This document shows, one piece after another, positions 34,011 to 46,300 of a stretch of DNA of 64,000 nt. Origin of the DNA: Sabellastarte sp. h YS-2021. Its lineage: Eukaryota; Annelida; Polychaeta; Sabellida; Sabellidae. The stretch covers positions 1,426,001 to 1,490,000 of the forward strand of contig OZ024935.1 of NCBI GenBank assembly GCA_964017235.1. The letters run 5' to 3'. Within the stretch, counting starts at the first letter, position 1. Each line of letters starts with the position of its first letter. The translations under genes and the position numbers were made by a program. The notes below the pieces were generated by a model. That model searched no databases and had not been told where the DNA came from. It saw only the letters and a program-made list of their open reading frames with translations.

Positions 34011-34569
34011 CCGCCCATTCGGACACCATGGGTGAAAACAATACCTAAATTTAGGTTTGTTTACTTGTAAATCAAGAGCTAATGTGGTTCACTTTTCTAA
34101 AAAAGAGGGTTTTCAGAAGTATATTTTTTCCTGGTTTCAAATTTAACATTTATTGGATTTGCTAGATATTGATATTTTTAGGCTTAAAAGTCATTTTAGA
34201 AAAGAATAATTTCATACCAAGAATAATTCTTATCCAATAATATGAAAATTCTAAGATTATCATAACAAAATTTTTATATTTAAGTACAAATCTCATGCTA
34301 CAACTATACGAGCTTTGTGAATAAGACCACTGAAACAGATGGGTGTCATATCTACATTGGGTAGTGAATGTGAACATGACTGTGACTTGTTGTAGATAAA
34401 TTAATGTGTGGTATGGTAGAATGGTTCCAGCAATTGCATTAATGACCAATTTCAAAAATAATGGAATACCTGACAGTATTGCATGTGACAAGAAACATTC
34501 TTTTAATTTGGTGTGTGACTGAAAATTGATATTTATGTTCTATTTAAACATTATATCACAACATAAATA
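34011..34569. other. intergenic, nothing recognised
   Basis: AT-rich, no exon or repeat identified between the satellite and the inverted-repeat arm. Confidence 0.45.
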
Positions 34570-34830
34570 CATTCTCTGACCCTAGAAAATCTAAACTTAG
34601 ACACAAAGAGTGTGTCTCTGAGTACAATACAAGCAAAGATGTGTGTCAAAATAGAATTTTCCATTATTTATGGCGGCCATTTTGTTTTGTGGTTTTTAAA
34701 AAAAACTTCCTCAAGGGTGCCAAGCTGGCACCCGGCTGATTTTACATCAGGACAGCTCAGAGATGCTGAATCAACAAAAAAAACTTCATAATAGCAACAA
34801 AACATGCTTTCTGACATTTCCACTGGACTA
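34570..34830 (-). repeat. dispersed repeat, right arm of the inverted pair
   Basis: Reverse-complement copy of 28720-28990, at roughly 80% by eye. Whether the pair bounds one 6-kb element or is two independent insertions is unresolved. Confidence 0.8.
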
Positions 34831-36128
34831 ATATCACAACCTGGATACAAAAAAATATCAAACATCTAGATTTTCCTATTTACATATTATTGGTGGAGGT
34901 GTATGCTCTAAAGTAATATTGTTCTTTTCAAATCACTTACTTCAAGTGCTGCAGTAAGATATTTTGACTTAATAAGATGCTTAATATTGTCTATGCATTT
35001 TCTTGGTAATATGACATCAGGCACCCGACGACTGACGATTATTCTACATGTTAATGCAAACCTATGCCACATGGTGACGATTAAGCACTGAAAAAGTTCT
35101 GAAATAATTTTGTGGATAGTTTTTGTTTTTCTATAGGTAAAGATTAAGAGTATTCCTAGTAATTTAATGTTAGTCGTTATAAATGTAACAATATGAAATT
35201 GTTTCACAATGTCCTCAAGTATGGTGCTATATGCAAATGTTGCTGTGCACAGAAAAGACAAGAAATGTAGCCTGAATATGAAGACACACAGACAAACACT
35301 TATTTTCTATAGTGGCGCCACCTATTATGCCTCAGCAATTTGTCCATTAATATTTCTATGTAACATATTATATACATCATTAGGAAGATACTTTACGGAG
35401 CTTCTGCTCATTCCATTGCATTAAAATCCATGCAGAAATGATGGTTAAAGTTAAGCTTAAAGATGGAATTATTTTACCCATTATTGAAATCAAGTGGTGG
35501 TTAATAAATGTAATAATCCTTCACAATCTGGACTTCTATTGCATTGGTTGGCCTTCTCTCATGATAATATTTCAAAATATGTACATCTCAAATAAATTTC
35601 CCGATTGTTTTACATATGGCCCATAACAGTCATACAAATATATAGTTTCTGTTTTTATTGCATTAAGGAGCTGTATTGCGATGCCAAAGATTGATATGGG
35701 TTTACTTATGTGCCAGTCACTCCTTTGCTTACAGTAAGATCAGTATGTCTTTTTTCGCACTTGAAAACATATCTGAGAAATACATGTTGAAAATGAGACA
35801 CCTCAAATACTCTCCCCAATCCCTTCACCCCTTCAGCTGTGTCGAGGACGTTCCTATGCCAATCTGAATTGAACATTCAATTGAGGTCAATCAGACAACA
35901 GGGAAAGCTACACAAACCTGTTCGATTGTACCATGCGACTTGCTGAGACTATATACAGTTTGTTCCACAAAGTGTACACAACCATTTGGTTTTAGTTTTT
36001 CCTCTGATGCTCCCAAGAAATGAAAAGAGTCGCCTGAACACATCCACTCTGAAGCATCTATCTAAGTCTTTGCAAAAGCCTCCCCAACTTACAATCATCA
36101 TATTCTTCTAAATGTCTCCTAGCTGCTG

Positions 36129-36159
<31 letters not shown>

Positions 36160-37120
36160 ACCTTTTCATGCGCCTGTGCCATGAATATTTGGACTTTCAT
36201 ATTTTAGTTTATGCGCCTTGCATTTTGATTTTTGATGGAGATTAAGCACTATAAGTGTCAAATTAGAATTAGAACCTTCTTGAACGATATACAAATCCCA
36301 AGAGGAATATAAGTAGCATGGCAACTTTAAGGAAATGTTCTTTAAATGATAGGTAGAAACGCTATTGATAGGTTGCAAAATTTGGTACACGCCTCAACAT
36401 GGCAAAAATAAACAATACAAGCAATACAAAAGACCTGACAACAGTTGGTTGATTTTATTATATCATATTAAGGAAAGGTGATTGTAGCCAAATAGACAAA
36501 GGATATAGATATATTGTTTGTGGATATTTTTGTATTGACATTCTAAGTTGTGTGGGGCACTGATTACATGTAGAAATTTTATTATCGCTCCTTAAGCACG
36601 TATCAACGGTTAATTGATAATTTGAAATAGAAATGTACTGTTTGTCATACAACAAGCACAATAAGGTTATAATGGTCGAACTGTGTCAAGATATGGCGAA
36701 GGAAGCAACCAAAATTAGTGAAAATGATCAACAAGATGGCTGATGCCTTTCTGAACACCAGGCATGCTCATAATTGTCAATAATGGAGCTCCACATTCCT
36801 GAAAGTTTCCAAACCCTCATTTTCTTGTCTCCTTGGTATTCAGTATTATCATTCAGCAGGGTAACACAACCCTTATTAATACTGTACAGTAGTAGTGTCC
36901 AATGAACATCTAGCTTCTGTTTCCAATAACCGTAATGTTATAGCATAGTCATATACCAAACACAACTCAAAAGTCCAACAAATGTAACACTTACTTTGGT
37001 CATTTATACAGCCATAATTTTCAACTGTTTAAAACACCTATATGAAAATATAAGTCGGTGGCTATCTACAAATATACAGCTTTAGTCATGTGACCTAGGC
37101 GTCCTTTATATAGCTGGCTC
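34831..37120. other. intergenic region between the convergent genes
   Basis: No recognised gene. A poly-C tract of about 30 lies at 36130-36159. The 3' untranslated region of the receptor gene must lie here, reading leftward from 37120; I could not pick one polyadenylation signal with confidence. Confidence 0.5.
36130..36159. repeat. poly-C tract
   Basis: Uninterrupted run of about 30 C, the longest homopolymer in the window. Confidence 0.9.
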
Positions 37121-37302
37121 TTACTGTGGGAACAGCCAGATGAGAGAGGCTATGATGACCAACAGGTAGACACACATCAGGACTCTGTCCAGTCTGCTGG
37201 CCACATAACTCCACTCCTCTTGCAGCGTGTACTGGCGGGTCAGTGATTCGTGTCGCCTCTGTGATAAATGTGCACTCAAAGAGGCAACCAGCTTGTCATA
37301 GG
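37121..37302 (-). CDS. receptor last exon: M4 and stop
   Basis: Encodes AYDKLVASLSAHLSQRRHES, then EEWSYVASRLDRVLMCVYLL and IWLFPQ, with TAA at 37121-37123. The pre-M4 amphipathic helix (EEWSYVASRLDR) is a receptor hallmark. Acceptor TTTTCAG. Confidence 0.93.
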
Positions 37303-40300
37303 CTGAAAAGTATAAAAAGATAATTGCTGCAGGAAACGTATTTAAGTTGATAAAATATTTGTCCTTAAATGTCTATCTGTTCATTATATGGGTTGACCAT
37401 TTATCAACGCCCTTGAGGTTCTTTAGCCTGCAACTGGGGACCCAATGACAGGGGACCGTCATTTTAAGTGGTCATCCGAGCCACTATGTATCTGCCTGTA
37501 CCTGGGTTTGAACCCACGTCCTCTGAGTTCCTAGACAAGTGTACTACCCGCTAGGCCACAGTGGCAGATAAAGATCACAGTGATAGCTGTATTATAATGA
37601 CAATTATGAAGCCTCGTTAATCTCAGGTGTAGCACTAAATCTGTTCAATCTGCTGTTATGTTGAGCAGTTTGTGTACGAGATACTGGGAGTAAAACCCTT
37701 GAAAATATGTGCAATGAGAATGTACTGTTCTGGATGCAAAATATACAAATCATGAGTCAAATACAAACACTATACAGTTTTTTTGCCAGCTGAATACAAC
37801 TAGTGGTCAGTGAAAGGAAAGTGTATTACTCAACCAAGTAGCAATCGAACACATAGCAGTTTACTCGCCTGTCAACACTGTGGTTATCAGTTCAAGTCTT
37901 ACTCTTTACAACTTCAAGTCCAACTATTCATTAAGACTCTGGCCTTACTCAACCTTAGCTACTGAACAGGTCATTATTGTTTTTAAATCCTAACCTAACA
38001 ACAAAGATTAAACAAACAAATGAACTCACCAACAAACATAACCTCCTGGTGGAGATAATGATCTTAAGGGGCAATATAGAGATGTACAACCTTCACTTTG
38101 GCAAAGTTAAAGCCTGTAAAGAAAACAAACCATATCATTGGTGTACCTGTTGAACCCTCTGCTGAGTTGGATTTGAAAATGTCCATCAACTGACCTAATT
38201 CATCATCTGACCTCTGACCCCTGACACACTTGGAATATACAGAACCACTTGCTGTTTTGAAGGCATTCACAGGAGGAATCCTGAACACCTGAAAACATAA
38301 TAGCATGATGTTTGGTAAAGGATTTTATAGGACATAATTTGTGTAACTTTATGAGAGAGTTATATTTGGGTTGGTTATACCTTCATTATGTAATCAAGGC
38401 TATATTTTCTTGACGTAGAAGTCTCCAATGTGCGCTAACCAAATACAAGGCCTATTTTTGGCGGCATAAAAATCAGTTCATGAAATAGAAATCAAGTCTG
38501 TACAGAAATGACAATGTGGAAATGTGTGAACTAGCATTGAGTTAGCTGCAATTCTATTGTATATATGTAATATTAACTCAATATTTTGCTTCACTATAGG
38601 AATCAAATCACCATTTCAACCTAATTTAATTTTATCTAATATAAACTTTAAAGTACTAAATCTTTATCACTTGACAGATTCTAACGCACAACAATAGGTT
38701 ATTCAATAAGAGGTAGCCCATTAACATGGACAGGTCATACAACAGAGGACCCAGGAGATGGGATGGCTAAGGCAGATAGGCTTTTGCAAAAAAAGTCTCA
38801 CCATATATCAACCTCCCTGGGTTTCTTTTGCCTGCCACTTATGCCCTTGTTCCACCAAAGGATTAAGCCCTGATCCTGTCGGCGACCCTTAATCATGGAC
38901 AGTCGGTGAAAAAAAAACAAAAATGGGCGGGAAAACTGGGTCGGTTTTAAAGTCTGGGATTAAGAACAGATCGTCCTCAGGAAGCCTCAGGACGCCTCAG
39001 GCGGCCCCAGACAGTCCCTAACTGGTCTGGGACTAAGGATCGATTAAGTCTGAGGAGGCCTGAGGACGCCTGGGACTAGAGATTTTGTTTATGGCGGGAA
39101 AAGATAATCGGTTGGGGTTGGGAGAAATATCAAACATGTTTGATTTTTCACACGGCCTCAACCGACCACAACAGACCCTTACAGGACGCCTGGGACTAAG
39201 CAAATTTTTGAAACTGACCCTCAAAAACCCTTAATCGGGAGCCTTAGTCGTGTGGTGGAACACCCACATTAGGTAGGTACAAATGAGAAATGACTACCCT
39301 TTTTAATTATCATCCGAGCAACTACGTATCTTGCTGTACCTGAGATTGAACCCGTGTCCTCTGTGTGCAAAGTGTTCCCAGGCGAATGTATTACCAGGTA
39401 GGTAACAGAGGTCGTAGTACAGTGATAGTAGATTCATTTTGAGTGGTATCTATCATAAAGATCTAAAGAATATTGTGAGTTATAAAACTAACATATTGTG
39501 GAAGTTTTAATTATTTGCAATTATTAAGCTTGTATTTTGATATTTTTCTTTAAACACATTTTCCTCAAGATCTTGCACACATAAGCAATAGAATGAGCCT
39601 ATTATTTATTTAATGCTGGTATATATTGATATACACAGTTTACAACCAGACAAATTATGTCATTATGTAAGATCCTGTCTTACATCTTACCAAACCCTGT
39701 TGACAGAAAATGTAGATGTGAAGAATTGTAGAAAAATACACCTGGGTTCTGGCACACAGATTTAACATAACAAGAACAGATAAAATGTAAAGTGTATACT
39801 AAGAGAATATTGTTAATTTCACATCTCCTTTTCTCATATCAGAGAAAATGTGTTTTATTATAATGCCCTTGAGCTATTTAATCAAGTGCATCTTTTATTG
39901 TTGGGATAGACATCTGACTTACCAAATTTTCCCAGAGGTTTAAAACCTGTATGTGGTATGTTTTATGGTGATATTAACTGAGAATCTGATTATTTTTTTC
40001 TGAGCAAGATTGCTTTCCCGAGAAAAAAGGTAACTAAAGTTTCATACTATTGACACCTTCAGCATTCCCACCTCTGTGGTTAATAGTCTCTACAGAACAT
40101 CTACCTGTAGACTCACAGTTCAAAGTCACTGACCTTTCTGATCCAGACTGGGACCGGTCTCCGTGACGACTTGCCCATCCCTCCAATATGTGTGATGAGG
40201 GAGGAGAGGAAAATGGACAACATCACAATCACAATGTTAAAACAGTAGTAGATGCCTGCAAATAATAAAATACTGATATGACTGATGAGGGTTCTAATAA

Positions 40301-43300
40301 TAATACTATTACCTGAATTTAGTAGTGCTGATAGAGGTTATGGTATGCATACGACGATGACGTAGTAAGTGGAGAATAGGCAGTTTGTGGAGAGAAGAAG
40401 GGAAGTAGTGCACATAATGGTCAAAATTTGCACCTGTACTTTCAGATACAAACTGACAAACTCACTAGTATGAGACAATAATGACACATTTTTTTAAAGT
40501 TTGTATTGACGTGTTTAGGTTTCTTAAAATTAAAAATCTTACTGACTAGAAAGTTTTACAAACCAGACAAAGAACATAATGCAGCTTTATTTCTGGTTGT
40601 TGGGTTGCTTCTGCCCAAGTACAAAATTTTTACTTTTCTTTTTATTTTGGCCACATTGAGAGTATTGACCTTGGCCGTTTCACATTCTATACAGCTGTGT
40701 ACAGTTATTGACTCACCCAGTTTTGGAATGGCTGCACTGGTAGGTGGGGCAGACTCCACCAAGATTAATAATAGCAGTAGTAGACTTCCAAATATAGTCA
40801 TACCTGGCAAAACAGACATCTTTCACTAAAGGATAAGTTTCTTTTCAAAACTGCACATTATACAATCATTTCGGAGGCTAGACCTCATTGAACTGACCAT
40901 TAACTATAAGAAATGAGCTGGATATTACCAGTTTTATAAATAGAGGTTGGACTTCAAATTTAAACCACATAACACAAAAGTTCATTATAATAATGTTTTA
41001 TTTATCTCAAACGTCTTAGTAGCAACTATATAGTCTATGTTAACCATTCCAAATATTTCAATATATTGAATAGATGGCAGAGTCCTTGTGCCATATCCAG
41101 TCCTCCATGCTTCAGTAACTCTGGTGTGATGTTATCCATTCCTGGAGCCTTGTTGTTTTTCATTGTCTTGATAGCTTTGAAGACCTCTGTAATTGTTATT
41201 TCATCAGTGTTGACTTTTAAGAGCAGGGTCAAGGGTACTTACTAGTTGATCAAGATTCTGCACTGTAAAGTGTTAGATATTGGTAAACAACTATCAGTTT
41301 ACCCATTTAAGATGAGATTCAAACTACCATCCTCAGAGGTGGGAGGTAAAGTGTCTTCAAAATTTTGTCCTTCATCTCTTGCAACTACCTTACAAAAGGT
41401 CGCTCAGGTGTTAGTTCTGTCTTTCTGTATTACTTACTCATACACTGACTTCACAATCTCCACCCCAGGGATAAAGATGCAGATATTACCAAAAATCCCC
41501 AACTAAATTCTCAAAGTTAGTCCAAATGTGGATCCAGTTTATTTATTGAGCTGGACCAAGCCACACAGTCTATGTAAACTAACCTTGCTAATGATGTATA
41601 TCACATATCTGTAGATAACATAATTAATGAAAAAAAATTATGTTGTATAATAAATCCTTATTTTGGCATTTTTCAAAAGATATTGCAAAAATTAAATTGA
41701 ATCAATGGGTATAAGTTTGGACATAAGTTTTATGGCTATAACAATATAATTTATATAAAACTAGTTCCCTTAATGTACTGACTATTACTGAAGCTGAGTT
41801 GATTAAAATTGAACCTATTGAGCCTTTTGATGTGCTTAATATTCTCAATGATTCTACATTTTATTCCTTTCTATCCTATTCTATACTTTTATGGAGCTTA
41901 ATCTCTGCCAGGCTGACTCAAAGGCGCAACACCAAAAGCCAATTCCAAAAATCATCTATCCATAGCTATTTCCAAGTCCAGTACCAAAGTACATCCCATC
42001 TTAGGTATATAAGCGCTATATAAATCATAATGAAATGTATGGTTGAAATGAATACCTACAACGGGATTTATTCTAACCTCAATGCAATACAAAACCGATA
42101 TTACTAGAGTGACATATTTTTAAAATTTTTATCATGAGAGAAAAAAAAACTTTTAATCAGAGTCCATAGATTTTAGAAGGGTAATTTGCAGTTTTACATT
42201 TATTATAACAAGTTAAGCTTTTTATAGGAACACCCTCCAAAATATGGTAAACATAGAATTTTACCATGGTTTGAGGTTATACACGACAAGATTTTAAATG
42301 TAATAAATATTTTTTATTATTTACATTTTTATGAAAAAAAATGATAGCCATTATGAGTGATAATAGAAAACCACAGGTTATACTGATTTTAGCAATGAAA
42401 TTTTTCAGCAGTGTCATGTTAGAATGCATATTTAACTGAATTGTATATATATGTATCTATTTATAGTAAGCTACACCAGTATTTATAAAAGCTTTTAAAA
42501 TGAAATTTAATGAAACAAACCGAGCTCTTTACAATTGTTTTTCTAACTTGTAACTTACACAAATACTGAATTATTTGAAAGTATTGGAATTTGTTGGCAC
42601 AAATTGGCAAAGCTTATCCATATTAAGGGGTCCCAGGGAATAAATAAATATTGTTCATTGGCCTTTATTGCCTGGATTATGGTCAAACAAAATACCTAAT
42701 ACAACACAATATGAGAGGTCCTCAGTGGCCTAGTTGTTGGTAAGTTCAGGATTTAACAACTGACTGTCACTCCAAGGTGGGTTTGACTCCCACAAGTGTC
42801 AAGCCAAAAACATATTCCCAATATGACCCTGACTGTTGAGTGGGGTTTAAAACACAAACTTTGACATTGACAACACAATCTAATCTACTGCTTTTCAGGC
42901 AATATCTCTCACCAAGGTTGCTCTTGTCTGCATGGTCAGCAGGCAGCCAGAACACCAGCAGAGTCAGGAAGGACATGAAGATTACAGGGAAGGTTAGGAT
43001 GTAACTAGAGAAGATCATACGTCGCTGTAAGTACAAGGTGAAGGTCAGTACCGCCATCTCATCCACCATACGACTGGCTAGAATACCGGTAATGTCCCAC
43101 TTGGATGTCTCTTTGAAGTCAGACCGGAAGGTGGTAAGGTCAATCCCTTCAGCAATGTCTAGTTCAAGGTCAACCTGAGGTGAACAGCATAATACTCAGT
43201 AAGACACATTTAGCTTTTTAACATTTTTCTTTTTTTTTCAGACTAGCCTTCTCACCACTGTAATTATCTGTCTCTGGCGAATGCTGTATTTGATCTTTGA

Positions 43301-46300
43301 CCTTCGGCTATTAAATAGATTTTCTCATATTATTCTAAGCTTCAGTTATCAACCATTTAACTTGGTCAAAAACAGCCATTTCATAATTAATATTTCTCCG
43401 CAATGGAGTGACATGCCAGTCTATAATCCACTGATAAGCTACCATTTAGGCTACAACACAACATGTATGTTAAATTATTTATATTTGATTGTCATCTGAA
43501 ATTTTTTATTAAACATTTTGAAGATTAAGTACATTTTTATAGCAGCAATATTTAGGGCTGTTACATTAACTAGGCCTTGATCAACATTTCCGAGTTTTGG
43601 TTCACCCAAATCAAGTATGACCACTTTGTTTTCAATCTTCCATCTCGTCAGACAGATAAATTTGTTGAACCAATTATAGGCTTAATACTCCTGACAGAAC
43701 TATTGCAGCCTCTGATATTTTCTCTAATTTCTGCAAAGAAGGTAGTCAGTAGTAAAGAGATCGCAGGTCACTAATTGGGCCTTATATCTCTAGCCATTGT
43801 GTGAGAAGAGGGTATAAGTTAAAACTCACATAATAATTCAGTTGTTTTTTTTGTTAAGTATTGATAGTTTGGTTGTACTTAGCCAATTCAATTCACACAT
43901 TTCTAGCAAAACATCACAGACGATAACAGAAAAACATTTTCTGAGAATGGTACCTCCAAATAATGTGAAAACAATTGTACCAAAAATAATAAACAAGTTA
44001 ACTGGTTTGGGGAATTTTCCATATGCAAATTCTGACATTTGTCTCCATTTGTGATAGTTATATTATCACCCGCTTAAAAGCACTGTGTTTGATTAATAAT
44101 ATTTCGTGTCAGTAAAGTACATTCAAAAGTTAAACAAGTGTCAATGCATATTTCAATAAGAACTTCTACATAACTATACACTTAAAACAAGCACAATACA
44201 GATTAAATGTCATTGCTTTATCAAGTATTTGCAAGAGGGCGTGAGCCAGTGATAATCAGGCTTTGTGTGTGGGATCCTTAGAAACATATATTACTGGCTG
44301 TATTTAGCAGTAACCATCAGTGCAATAACTCTTTGATTTGTCAACATACCTTAGGATAAATAAGTACCAAGAGACAACTGGAATCTGCCCTAAAATGCAA
44401 TATTCAAGTATTTATTATCTCGGCGTAAAACCAGAAATGTTGATTATGTTTTAGATACACATTTTTTTTTTCAGTTCTAGATAAAGTGCTGTTTGTCCTT
44501 AAATTAAATACCAAAGCACAAAAACTCCTAATATTCTTTTTTTCTGAATAGGCACCATGTTTTATTGTGGATGAATTACCTCACATTTATATCGATCACT
44601 ATCAGTCCACTGCAATAAACTGCTCTACCACCTGCTATGGGCTTCATTTTGAAACAACTCGATTCGATGGGGCGAGGGGGAGGGGTCAAAGAAGTTTAGG
44701 CTGAGGTTGTAAAGGAATGACACCTGACCTGCTATGGTAGAAGTCCCAATCTGGAAGATTTAGATGCCACCTCACTCCAGAGGTTCTCCCAAACACCAAT
44801 TCTACACCACCGTAGAGGTAGGGAAATCTCATAGTGGTGGATCTACTGACAGTCAGATTTCTGAACTTTAATTATTCATTATTGGTTTGCTACAGCTATA
44901 GTTTATATACATTTGTCCAACATTGCTAAATGCTTTATTATCTCTGCTAAGGACGTTATAAAATGGTTGGCATGTCTTTATCTATTCATTTTTCGGTTTG
45001 TTTGTTTGTTTGTTTACAAAATAACAGTTTACACCACATATGTATTATTGAGTTAATTTGAATAAACAACATAACAGCTTAAATTACCTTGGAGAAGTAT
45101 ATTTCAAGACCCCAGTACTACAATTGTAATTTACATCCTTTTCAAAAGCTCACCCTTTTTGTCTCATTTCTAGATTTAGAATAAATTATTTGAACCACCA
45201 CATTGAGGTATCATTTAAACCTACCGCGGATACTTTGTGGGTCCAGGACCCAAACCAGAGGTGACATGTCTGGTTGTCAAAGGGGAAGTCGGTGACATCA
45301 ATTGAACAGGTGCTGTAGAATATACGGTGAGGAAACCACTTGACGGTGCCATTGTAATCAACGACCAGATTGACTGCTCGCTCAAAACTCTCTGTGCTGG
45401 CTCTGAAAAAAAAAGTTATACCCAGGTTGTAGCAATATAAGGTGCATCAAAATACCCTGAAGCAGCATTTAAATACCACGTTTCATATTGACAAAGAGGT
45501 CTGAGGTCTGAGACAAATCCAGACTATTAGATTTGAGACCCAACTGTGCATTCAACAAACAGGTTCTCAGCTGAGACCAAGCCGAGATCACTCTCAAGTT
45601 TTTTCTAATGTAAACAAACCATAAACTTTTTTTCAAAAATCGAAAGGTATTTATGAGTTTATAACAGAAAATAAAATTAATAATTATATTATATTTATAA
45701 AAAAAAACTTGGTCAGTTATTTTTTATCTTGCATGCCACATGATCTACCTTTCTGTTTCTATGCAGTCAGAATGGACTATTAAAAATTAATATTAAATTA
45801 ATATTAAAAACCATAATTTTGACAAACAGTGAAGCAACAGTTTAGGCCAAATATCCCTACATGGTGTAAATTACTTGTACTTTACCTTTAAGCCATAAAA
45901 AGTAAAAATATGTACATCGATTGAGATGAAATAAGTTCGCGACTTTTACTAAAATATTTGAGACAACAATGTGCCTAACCTAAGTTTGGGACCACATCTG
46001 AGATTAAATTTGGCCTGAACTATTTTGTGAATAGCCAACTAGTTTGAGACAAAAAAATGGTCTCAGACTTGAGACCAAAGCTAAAGACACAAATTTTATG
46101 AATAAGGGCCTAGCTTCTTCTAGATGCAACAACTTAATGATATTTAAAACTAGTAAAGGATATGGTCAAAGTCTAGTTATTCACAGGAAGTGCATTACTC
46201 TCTCTCTATATATATTATATATATATGATATTCCTTTTGTAAATGTACTTAAATGGGAATAGATTCCAACGATACCCACAATTGAACTAGAAAATTTTCA

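Larger units (their letters stand above)
38289..40133 (-). other. receptor intron with nested SINE and MITE
   Basis: Holds SINE family A copy 3 (38806-39420) interrupted by a Harbinger-like MITE (38842-39268). The rest is AT-rich without recognised features. Confidence 0.8.
40804..42912 (-). other. receptor intron with LINE and SINE fragments
   Basis: Contains a minus-strand LINE fragment (41035-41218), a SINE family B fragment (41222-41360) and a SINE family C copy (42718-42870). The rest is AT-rich and unrecognised. Confidence 0.75.

Noticed and set aside
28720..34830. One 6-kb DNA transposon bounded by 270-bp inverted repeats
   Set aside because: No transposase lies between the arms, no clear target duplication was found, and the contents are unrelated repeats. 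It is kept only as an inverted pair.
34908..35261. 117-codon minus-strand frame ending near a GTAAGT donor
   Set aside because: The peptide matches no family I recognise, it has no start context or partner exon, and the AT-rich region gives long frames by chance. It could be reconsidered if transcripts map here.
40256..40555. Reading frame downstream of the M2 exon
   Set aside because: The frame is open only part of the way, and splice phase with the M3 exon requires the donor at 40716; it is intron read-through.
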